Below, one piece after another: positions 1-5,853 of a stretch of 5,853 nt of DNA. The stretch is from Candidatus Gorgonimonas leptogorgiae. GTDB lineage: Bacteria; Pseudomonadota; Gammaproteobacteria; Pseudomonadales; Endozoicomonadaceae. The first letter of the stretch is position 1; every line of letters starts with the position of its first letter. Location: NCBI GenBank assembly GCA_929200515.1, contig CAKNAD010000185.1, forward strand, positions 1 through 5,853. The letters run 5' to 3'. The position numbers were made by a program, and so were the translations under genes. A model generated the notes under the pieces. It searched no databases, was not told where the DNA came from, and was given only the letters and a program-made list of their open reading frames with translations.

Positions 1-18
1 AAGCTTTTATCCTGCGTT

Positions 19-59
19 AGTATTTCTTGATTTAGTCGACACTAAACCTGCAAAATACT
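19..59. repeat. Nested inverted repeat at the left edge
   Basis: On the plus strand, AGTATTT (19-25) pairs with AAATACT (53-59). Inside it, TTTAGT (31-36) pairs with ACTAAA (41-46) around a CGAC loop. CCTGC also occurs twice (11-15, 47-51). No T-run follows on either strand, so it is not a standard terminator. It lies about 125 bases beyond the stop of the protease-like gene. The rest of 1-182 shows no gene or signal that I can support. Confidence 0.4.
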
Positions 60-182
60 GCCTTGGCTAAAAACTTATAATCACTTGCTGAAAACCAGAA
101 TTTTTAAACGTCAGGTGTATATAGATTAAATATTACATTTTTATTATAAAATAACAAATATATATGTATAAAAATAAATTTT

Positions 183-2645
183 TCATAATTTAGTATTATA
201 CATATAATATGAGACTCTTGCTTGACAACCTATAGGTCGAGAAAAACTAAGCTTAAACTGCTTGTTTTCAATTACAGAGGTATTAACTAAAACTTTAAAT
301 TCATCTGGTTCGAGATCAAAAGATTCATCTGCTAATATTAAAATAGCATTTTGTTTTTCCTCATTACTACTTTCTTTAGCCTTAATATATAAATCTTTAT
401 ATAATTTATAAACATCGATAGCAGTATTAAAACTATTTTTTTGTTTTTGTTTTTTATCTCCTTGGTATCTTCGCACCATAAAATAAATAGAATTTGTAAC
501 TTTAGCGGCTCCCTTAGTCGCATTACGAGCTCCAATTCCTATAGGTCCTGTAATATCAGTTAATAATGTTAATCCACCTGATGCTAGGTGGATAACTTGC
601 AATTTTTTTAATTTGTTTTGTTTTAATTCAATATGCCTAATTTTCAATTCTTGTAGATTATTAAGACAACATAATAATCTTGTATATTCTGTATCAGTAA
701 AATATTGTTTTTGCCATTGAAGCATATTTAAGCTGGTTTTAACCCTATGCTCCATATTGGTTTTATTTGCTACACGATAATTTTCTTCAAGTACGTAAGA
801 GCAAGTTCTTACTAGCTCATCTATAGGAATTAGAGGAATAAAACCAGTTATCGCTGCTACCACCTTCCTGGCTCCATCTTTTGTTAGAAAACTTAACTTC
901 CAATCATCATAATTTTTAAGTTTATATAATATATCAATAGTTTCATGATATTTTTGTATAATATCAATGACAACTTTTGCTACTTGGAGTTTATTAACAT
1001 TTTTTAATTTATTGTAAAATATTTTTTTGTTAATAATAACTTTATGCATGCATGCCCGTGACTTTTCATTTTTTTGTTTTCTGAATTTATCTGCTAGTTT
1101 TTGTTTTAACGGAGCAAGTTTTTGATACTTAATTGCTATACCGTATTTTTTTAATTTTGTTTGAATGCATCCTAAGTTTTTAGCATTTGCAATATTTTCT
1201 TCTGTAATATCAATTTTTAAAACTTGTAAATCTGTATCATTAGGAAAAATTTTAATTAATTTTTCAACTAGCGCTTTACAATCCTCCGCAGTTTGATAAC
1301 TTTTATGACAACTTAATATTTGCGCTAATGATATTATATCTTTATTTGAATAATTATTATCAATTAAAAAGCTTATATTGCTAAAGCTCTTAAACTGAAC
1401 ATAACTCATAACTGTATTGCTATAATTTAGTGAATTTTTATTTACCATTTTTTTTACATTATAAGCGGTAATTATATTTTTTATGCGCTTACTAGCTTTT
1501 TGTCGTTTATACAATGCAAAAAAAGTAGCTACTGCACCTTCTGCAATAGCTGAACCAGTATTTGGTAATAAAACTATAGGATTTTCTATAATAGATTCAA
1601 ACTTGTTTTTATAAAACTCTATGTTTTCATATTGTGAAAATGCATAAGGGTAATCATGAATACCATAAACTGGATTATAGGGATCAGGCGCAACATCATG
1701 GCGTGCATAAATCTTTTTTTTAAGATTAATATTAGAAATACTTTTATCTAATGGAAAATCACTTTCATGGCTTAGTTTTTTTTCTGAAACTTTACGCACA
1801 AAACCTAATCTTACTTTATTTTTAAGTGTATATTCATATTCTCCATATAAGTAATCTAAATTCCTAGAAAATTCTTTATATTGATTAAATGTTAATAGTT
1901 TTACCGAATTTATAGTTCCATCTATAATATAAGTATCTCCCTCAGGATCTTGATAAACTGCAACAGCATGACCTACTATACTATTCTTATCACGACCACA
2001 GAGAATAAAAGACTTACTTGCTTTTGGTAAATATTTAGCTTCTATAGCTGATTTTAACCAAAAATCAGCCATAATAGAAAAATCTTCGCAGTCTATATCT
2101 TTCCCTCTATCTGCTAAAACTTCTGCTACTGATTGTGCTATATTATCTAATTCTTCGGTGTCTATATCTCGCCCATAGGTAAACCCAGTTGCTTTAAATC
2201 TTTCGACAATATGTAGTAAAACTGCCTTAGATTTTTCTTTGCCAGATAACCCTTGAGTTACTTTATTTAATGAGTTTAAAAAAATAATTTTTTCTTCTTC
2301 GGGAGATGCACCAAGATCTGGGTAAAAATCTTTTCGTAATTTTTTCCATGCTTGCTCCTGGCGAACAGTATCTGCTATAGGAAGAAAATTAACTGCTCCT
2401 TCTATTAAATCTTTTTTATTCTCATTATTTTTATCAGTTCTAGAAGTAGACTGATAGCTAATAAATGACTGTTTTGATATAGCTTTTATATTACGTTCTT
2501 TTAGTAAAATGTTTTCTGGATTGTTTATATTATATTTTATATGTCTTCTAGTTTTTACTCTAATCTTTTTATTATCTGTTTCTACATTTTTATCATTTTC
2601 AATATTATTAAAGTCACTGCTTATTATAGGATAATAATTATACAT
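183..2645 (-). CDS. Large multidomain protein with a BTLCP (LapG-type) transglutaminase-like cysteine protease domain
   Basis: 820 residues. Residues ~97-285 match the bacterial transglutaminase-like cysteine proteinase pattern: C186 in D-C-E-D-F, H226 in V-G-H-A-V and D242 in I-I-D-G form the expected Cys-His-Asp triad, with gaps (40 and 16 residues) close to those recalled for LapG. D185 and E187 beside the cysteine correspond to calcium-binding positions in LapG. LapG proteins are small (~200 residues), periplasmic, and cleave surface adhesins. This one has no signal peptide, begins with a ~90-residue polar Lys/Asn-rich leader and continues ~530 residues past the domain with no fold I recognise, so it is not LapG itself. 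The C-terminal part is basic, largely helical-looking, with short hydrophobic Gly/Pro stretches (~352-378, 592-612, 686-716). The start is fixed by an in-frame TAA at 2655-2657; no Shine-Dalgarno is evident. It is the last gene of the co-directional trio, 108 bases after the propeller gene. Proteolysis is likely but the substrate is unknown; an effector role is inference. Confidence 0.93.
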   Translation of the reverse strand: MYNYYPIISSDFNNIENDKNVETDNKKIRVKTRRHIKYNINNPENILLKERNIKAISKQSFISYQSTSRTDKNNENKKDLIEGAVNFLPIADTVRQEQAWKKLRKDFYPDLGASPEEEKIIFLNSLNKVTQGLSGKEKSKAVLLHIVERFKATGFTYGRDIDTEELDNIAQSVAEVLADRGKDIDCEDFSIMADFWLKSAIEAKYLPKASKSFILCGRDKNSIVGHAVAVYQDPEGDTYIIDGTINSVKLLTFNQYKEFSRNLDYLYGEYEYTLKNKVRLGFVRKVSEKKLSHESDFPLDKSISNINLKKKIYARHDVAPDPYNPVYGIHDYPYAFSQYENIEFYKNKFESIIENPIVLLPNTGSAIAEGAVATFFALYKRQKASKRIKNIITAYNVKKMVNKNSLNYSNTVMSYVQFKSFSNISFLIDNNYSNKDIISLAQILSCHKSYQTAEDCKALVEKLIKIFPNDTDLQVLKIDITEENIANAKNLGCIQTKLKKYGIAIKYQKLAPLKQKLADKFRKQKNEKSRACMHKVIINKKIFYNKLKNVNKLQVAKVVIDIIQKYHETIDILYKLKNYDDWKLSFLTKDGARKVVAAITGFIPLIPIDELVRTCSYVLEENYRVANKTNMEHRVKTSLNMLQWQKQYFTDTEYTRLLCCLNNLQELKIRHIELKQNKLKKLQVIHLASGGLTLLTDITGPIGIGARNATKGAAKVTNSIYFMVRRYQGDKKQKQKNSFNTAIDVYKLYKDLYIKAKESSNEEKQNAILILADESFDLEPDEFKVLVNTSVIENKQFKLSFSRPIGCQARVSYYMYNTKL

Positions 2646-2693
2646 AGTTGTTTTTTATTTTTAATAGTAGGCAAATTAAACCTATGAGTGTAT

Positions 2694-2726
2694 AGAAAAA
2701 ACACCATAAAACCTTTACTATAGAGT
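2694..2726 (-). promoter_or_regulatory. Weak candidate promoter before the protease-like gene
   Basis: Within the 108-base gap upstream of the 820-residue gene, the minus strand contains TTGACT, a good -35 match, followed after about 15 bases by TATGGT. The spacing is short and the -10 poor. If real, the protease-like gene could be transcribed separately from the two genes before it. I see no terminator hairpin in this gap. Confidence 0.2.
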
Positions 2727-2753
2727 CAAGTATTAGCTAAAGATAGATCTCAG

Positions 2754-4196
2754 TTATTCATCTTCATCATCGGAATTTTTTATTTTATAATTTATTTTTT
2801 GAGTATTCTTTATAGCATATATATCGTTTGTAACAAACGAGCAATACATACCTAGTAAAGCACTTGTAATACCTACAACGCACCAGCCATAAAATAGTGC
2901 TAATTTTACTGCCGATTCACTACCTAAAAGATTTAACATTTGATCGTAATAATTATGTCTTAGTACATAAAATACTGGGGATGCTGTAACGACTGCAACA
3001 TACATGCCAGTTATACCAGCTTTAAATAAAAACATATCTTTATATTTATTGGAATTACTAGCTATCACTCTTAAATTATTGTTATCATTAGGATCAAAAA
3101 AAGCATGTTTAACTTCGATGCCTAACTTATGAGTATCTTTAATATAATAAGATAACTTTTTATCAGAATTACATTTTAATAATATTACTTGGTTATCAGA
3201 GTCAAATAACAAAATATCTTTTGTTTTTGGAATAAAAAGTGCATGGTTTATTTTATTTGATAAATCTGTTGATACTTCGCTATTATCCACTAAGCTTTTC
3301 AATATTAATGTTTTATTATCAATAAAAATTAGAGTTTCGCAAGCAGAATCTATATCAGCAGGGGGCATAGTTGTATTTTCTACTTCTGCCACTAATTTAA
3401 AATTATTATTTCTAGAATAAATACTAAGAATATTTTGCTTGGTTTCAAACATATTTTTCTTTGATAAAGTATATAAATATAGCTTATTTCTACTAAAGCA
3501 AGCATTATAAATACCATCAGTAGTTAATTGTAAATCTAAGCTCCAATTAATATTGTCTTCTGGCAATAACTTGTATACCTCTAATAAGTTATTATTTTTT
3601 ATACCAACAGCATATATATTTCCATTAATATCAAAATCTACTGATGTTAATTGTTTTAATGGGCATGAAAGTTTAGTTGTTTTATTAAAATCAGAATTTT
3701 CTGTAATTTTTTGTTGTGGGTTATTATTTTCTACTAAGTATATTTGCTTATTATTACCCTCCTCAAAGGCAAGCAGTAGTTTTTGGTTATCTGGACTAAG
3801 GCTCATGCTTTTTAAAGGCAAAGAAGATATTTTAGTTAAATTAATTTTACTGATGACCTTATCTTTATTAGCAATTTTGACCATTGGTTTTATGCATAAT
3901 GCTGCTAATCTGTTATTTGTACTATCAGTGAAAGCCATGTAATCATCTGATGTATTAAAAGTTGAAGTGCCTATTTTATATTGATTATTGCGCTCATAAC
4001 CTGTAAAGCTTAAATCAGATAAACTAACGATTTTATCTTGTAAATTTTTCGTTGATGTTGGTTGTTTAGATATAACAACTTCTTCTTTATTTAAATAAAG
4101 TTGCGAATAAGATGGTGGTAATTTTTTTGATTCTATATAAGTTGGAGTCTGTTCATTAACAGCATCTAATGCTGTGAGTGGTAAATCTATATTCAT
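2754..4196 (-). CDS. Probable beta-propeller protein with C-terminal membrane hairpin and acidic tail
   Basis: 480 residues, family not recognised. Residues ~80-392 show repeated beta-strand blocks of the kind seen in WD40/YVTN-like propellers: short hydrophobic strands separated by Asn/Asp-rich turns, for example L-S-P-D-N-Q-K-L-L-L-A-F (132-143), D-F-D-I-N-G-N-I-Y-A-V (187-197), I-P-K-T-K-D-I-L-L-F (322-331) and F-D-P-N-D-N-N-N-L-R-V (367-377). About six or seven blades are plausible. There is no signal peptide. Two hydrophobic helices follow at ~393-411 and ~430-452, then a lysine-bearing tail ending S-D-D-E-D-E. By the positive-inside rule, propeller and tail would both face the cytosol with a short loop outside. 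An N-terminal PPSY motif sits at 27-30. It lies 70 bases after the cysteine-rich gene and 108 before the protease-like gene, and has the only clear ribosome binding site of the three. Possible roles are a membrane-tethered scaffold or a secreted effector that inserts into a host membrane; neither is shown by sequence alone. Confidence 0.92.
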   Translation of the reverse strand: MNIDLPLTALDAVNEQTPTYIESKKLPPSYSQLYLNKEEVVISKQPTSTKNLQDKIVSLSDLSFTGYERNNQYKIGTSTFNTSDDYMAFTDSTNNRLAALCIKPMVKIANKDKVISKINLTKISSLPLKSMSLSPDNQKLLLAFEEGNNKQIYLVENNNPQQKITENSDFNKTTKLSCPLKQLTSVDFDINGNIYAVGIKNNNLLEVYKLLPEDNINWSLDLQLTTDGIYNACFSRNKLYLYTLSKKNMFETKQNILSIYSRNNNFKLVAEVENTTMPPADIDSACETLIFIDNKTLILKSLVDNSEVSTDLSNKINHALFIPKTKDILLFDSDNQVILLKCNSDKKLSYYIKDTHKLGIEVKHAFFDPNDNNNLRVIASNSNKYKDMFLFKAGITGMYVAVVTASPVFYVLRHNYYDQMLNLLGSESAVKLALFYGWCVVGITSALLGMYCSFVTNDIYAIKNTQKINYKIKNSDDEDE

Positions 4197-4204
4197 AATT
4201 TTTT

Positions 4205-4210
4205 TCCTTT
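4205..4210 (-). promoter_or_regulatory. Shine-Dalgarno site of the propeller gene
   Basis: The minus strand reads AAAGGA, eight bases before the ATG at 4194-4196. This is a normal bacterial ribosome binding site at normal spacing. It supports this start codon and a bacterial origin of the cluster. The two neighbouring genes have only A/T-rich leaders with no comparable motif. Confidence 0.75.
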
Positions 4211-4266
4211 TATTTGTATAATTAATTTAGCATTCAAATTTTTATTATTATTATTAAAATATAAAA

Positions 4267-5595
4267 TTAATCATTATAAAAAAATGAATAAGTAGCTAAT
4301 ATAAATAAAGTTATATATGATACGGCTAAATTATTTTGTTGATTGCATTCACAATTTTTTTTGCTTTGGTCTTGAACGTCTTCTAATTCATTTGTTTGAC
4401 TCGCATTAAATTCTATTATAGAGCATACATCATAGCTAAATTCTCGATCTGCCACATTACAATTAATCAAATCAGTATATTTTAAAAACCTGTAATCATT
4501 ATATAAAACCATATCGTAATCAAAACTTATCTTATTAAAATTATTACAGTTATTTCCAGCACAGCAAATATATTTGTTTCTTCCACAAGATTTAAAGTTA
4601 CATAATGTAATAGCACTACCTTGGCAATTTTCTTTCTTAATCGCCCCAGATACAAACACATAAACAGCTACTGCGGCAGATCCTGAACTATTAGGTACGA
4701 GAGTATTGTTTATACGTTTAACTGCAAAATAATTAACAAAATACGATGAAGTATCTAGGAAAAAACCACATTTATTTTTAGATTTTTTAACAATTACAAA
4801 TGCATCATCTTCACATTTTTCTTGATAATCTTGGTAATAGCTATCTTTTTTTGCAAATATTGCAAAAGCACAAAATTTACAAATAATTTCATCATCAGCA
4901 ATATTGATTTGTAATATATTTTTGTTTAAGAAAAGAGGTTGTTTTTTTAAACTAGCTACGGAACAACCAGTATAGTTTCTAGTAAACATAATTGAATTTA
5001 TAGTAACTTCTTTTCTTGAAGGAAACAAAGCGAAAGGATCGAAAAACTGATATTGTATACATGAAGCATTTAAATTACTATTTAAAAATTTTTTTTCTTT
5101 AAATGAGTATACTTTTTCTTCAATATTTATATTATTCAAGTTATTACAATAATGGCTATCGCAACAGATAACTTTTTTACTTTCAGCATCGCAAGTTGAA
5201 TATAGATCGCAGTAAGTGACATAATTAGCATTACATTCTGCTTTCTTAACAGCAGATAAATAAAATATTTTATAATCTATATAGATAATCCCTCTTTTAT
5301 TACGGCCTCTAAAAATAAAGTGATGATTTCTAAGTCGATTGTAGTTACTAGTTTTAATTTGCATTCCACAACTATATTCAGCTTTTTTTCTAATTATAAA
5401 AGCATTAGCATTGTGTTCATTAGAATATGCTTTTTCTTTATTTTCCAATAACTCAGCAGATAGTAGTGGCAAGGAAAAATAATTGCAAACAATTTCATCA
5501 TCAGCAACCTTTATTGTCTTTATATTTTCGTTATTAATATTTGCGGAAATAACAGCCTTTAATAAAACTGATAGCAGTAGTATAGATATTTTCAT
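4267..5595 (-). CDS. Exported protein with two tandem Ly6/uPAR-like (three-finger) cysteine domains
   Basis: 442 residues. Residues 1-18 form a Sec signal peptide: K2, a hydrophobic core, then V-I-S-A. Two homologous units follow, both opening with (I/V)-A-D-D-E-I (30-35 and 232-237). Unit 2 has ten ordered cysteines (239, 242, 261, 276, 324, 332, 337, 344, 345, 350), beginning C-x-x-C and ending C-C-x4-C-N, which is the order and terminal signature of the LU domain of CD59 and uPAR. Unit 1 has eight (37, 76, 121, 129, 135, 144, 145, 150) and also ends C-C-x4-C-N. Each unit is ~112 residues from first to last cysteine, longer than the 60-90 typical of LU domains. A shorter region with two more cysteines follows each (179/211 and 379/391). 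The end (~423-440) is hydrophobic with only a two-residue tail, like a GPI signal or a weak membrane anchor. An in-frame TAA at 5620-5622 limits the start. LU domains are known mainly from animals, so host mimicry by gene transfer is a reasonable inference; convergence is the alternative. Confidence 0.93.
   Translation of the reverse strand: MKISILLLSVLLKAVISANINNENIKTIKVADDEIVCNYFSLPLLSAELLENKEKAYSNEHNANAFIIRKKAEYSCGMQIKTSNYNRLRNHHFIFRGRNKRGIIYIDYKIFYLSAVKKAECNANYVTYCDLYSTCDAESKKVICCDSHYCNNLNNINIEEKVYSFKEKKFLNSNLNASCIQYQFFDPFALFPSRKEVTINSIMFTRNYTGCSVASLKKQPLFLNKNILQINIADDEIICKFCAFAIFAKKDSYYQDYQEKCEDDAFVIVKKSKNKCGFFLDTSSYFVNYFAVKRINNTLVPNSSGSAAVAVYVFVSGAIKKENCQGSAITLCNFKSCGRNKYICCAGNNCNNFNKISFDYDMVLYNDYRFLKYTDLINCNVADREFSYDVCSIIEFNASQTNELEDVQDQSKKNCECNQQNNLAVSYITLFILATYSFFYND
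4543..4908 (-). repeat. Second copy of the tandem Ly6-like unit (LU part)
   Basis: Encodes residues 230-351 of the cysteine-rich protein. It aligns with residues 28-151 at an offset of about 202 residues. Landmarks shared by both copies are A-D-D-E-I at the start, C-G before the middle loop, an A-(V/I)-K-K-x2-C segment, and the final C-C-x4-C-N-N-(L/F)-N. This copy keeps all ten cysteines of the canonical framework. The copies have diverged widely at protein level, which points to an old duplication. Confidence 0.8.
5143..5514 (-). repeat. First copy of the tandem Ly6-like unit (LU part)
   Basis: Encodes residues 28-151. An exact 17-base match links the copies: 5491-5507 here and 4885-4901 in the second copy, 606 bases (202 codons) apart, both coding the A-D-D-E-I start. 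This copy lacks the second and third cysteines of the ten-cysteine plan and so resembles the eight-cysteine layout of conventional three-finger toxins. Confidence 0.8.
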
Positions 5596-5703
5596 ATTAA
5601 TATTTTTTATTAACTTAAGTTATTAATGATACATTTATATTTTATTTAATTACACTTAGCTATTATTTGTTGATTTTTCTAAAAAATAAATTCATAAACC
5701 TTC

Positions 5704-5732
5704 ATAGTATAAAATATATTTATAAAAAACAA
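5704..5732 (-). promoter_or_regulatory. Candidate promoter of the three-gene cluster
   Basis: The minus strand shows a TTGTTT -35-like box (5727-5732) followed after 17 bases by TACTAT (5704-5709), or after 15 bases by TATACT (5706-5711). This would give a leader of about 100 bases before the ATG at 5593-5595. The surroundings are so AT-rich that -10-like hexamers are common by chance, so this is only the best candidate seen. Confidence 0.25.
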
Positions 5733-5765
5733 GTAATTTACTGTAATATATACACGTAGCAGATG

Positions 5766-5838
5766 AAAATGCTAGGTTTCAAGGCTAAAGAAAAATAGTT
5801 TAATTCGAGGCAAAATGCTACAGGAATGCAAGTGCATT
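5766..5838. repeat. Short direct and inverted repeats at the right edge
   Basis: AAAATGCTA occurs at 5766-5774 and again at 5812-5820. Just after the second copy, AATGCA (5825-5830) and TGCATT (5833-5838) form a perfect inverted repeat with a two-base centre. The segment is richer in G+C than the genes beside it. Function is unknown; it may be the end of a flanking element or intergenic repeat. No convincing gene lies between 5596 and 5853. Confidence 0.35.
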
Positions 5839-5853
5839 TCAAAGTGTTTTAAC

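Noticed and set aside
2..70. Plus-strand open frame of 22 codons running in from the left edge
   Set aside because: It reads like a plausible protein end but is too short: an open run of this length is expected by chance among six frames. It is not listed as a gene.
1..75. tRNA or other known RNA gene at the left edge
   Set aside because: The stem-loops do not form a cloverleaf, and there is no T-arm GTTCRA-type sequence or acceptor stem.
121..182. Terminator after the protease-like gene
   Set aside because: Only weak A/T-only hairpins such as TTATT/AATAA are visible. There is no G+C-containing stem followed by a T-run in the direction of transcription.
338..535. 65-codon open frame on the minus strand
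   Set aside because: It overlaps the 820-residue gene in another frame, and its low-complexity Lys/Ile composition fits a shadow of that gene.
3553..3942. 129-codon open frame on the plus strand
   Set aside because: It lies wholly antisense inside the propeller gene, starts at TTG with no ribosome binding site, and has the Leu/Ser/Phe-rich composition expected from reading an AT-rich gene backwards.
183..5595. AT-rich eukaryotic or large DNA virus origin of the whole window
   Set aside because: The Shine-Dalgarno site and the BTLCP domain favour a bacterium. I saw no poxvirus-type late TAAATG start and no introns. It is not fully excluded for the Ly6-like gene taken alone.
5741..5756. Possible LexA (SOS) box: CTGT then an AT-rich run then ACAC or CACG
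   Set aside because: The second half-site does not match ACAG at the required spacing, and the AT-rich centre is commonplace here.
5775..5852. Minus-strand open frame of about 25 codons entering from the right edge
   Set aside because: It is short, with no recognisable similarity, and overlaps the repeat-bearing segment. A small plus-strand frame from the ATG at 5763 (11 codons) was dismissed for the same reason.

Overview
The window looks like an AT-rich segment (roughly 25-30 % G+C by eye) of a bacterial chromosome or plasmid. TGA, TAA and TAG all behave as stops and the genes carry no introns. One gene has a clear Shine-Dalgarno sequence, and another encodes a cysteine-protease domain of the bacterial transglutaminase-like type (BTLCP, the LapG family), known mainly from proteobacteria. 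Low G+C, large lysine- and asparagine-rich proteins and a eukaryote-like cysteine-rich protein together suggest a host-associated or intracellular proteobacterium of the Rickettsiales, Holosporales or Legionellales kind. That placement is inference; no marker gene is present.

Three long genes all lie on the minus strand and fill about 90 % of the window. In transcription order (right to left) they are: (1) 5595-4267, a 442-residue Sec-exported protein made of two tandem units, each with a cysteine framework like the Ly6/uPAR (three-finger, LU) domain of animals, ending in a hydrophobic tail; (2) 4196-2754, a 480-residue protein with a probable beta-propeller, two C-terminal membrane helices and an acidic terminus; (3) 2645-183, an 820-residue protein with a BTLCP Cys-His-Asp domain near the N-terminus and a long basic C-terminal part of unknown fold. 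The gaps are 70 and 108 bases and hold no other gene, so the three could form one transcription unit with a weak promoter candidate near 5704-5732. A second -35-like site lies before gene 3.

The edges (1-182 and 5596-5853) hold no convincing gene. Both extremes are visibly richer in G+C (about 35-37 % in the outermost ~70-110 bases) and contain short inverted or direct repeats, so the three-gene block may be an accessory segment set between different flanking sequence.

A working hypothesis, not proven here, is that this is a host-interaction cluster: an exported mimic of an animal surface-protein fold, a membrane-hairpin propeller protein, and a large protease-like protein lacking the usual export signal, the last two plausible as secreted effectors. 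None of the three can be given a gene name from sequence alone.
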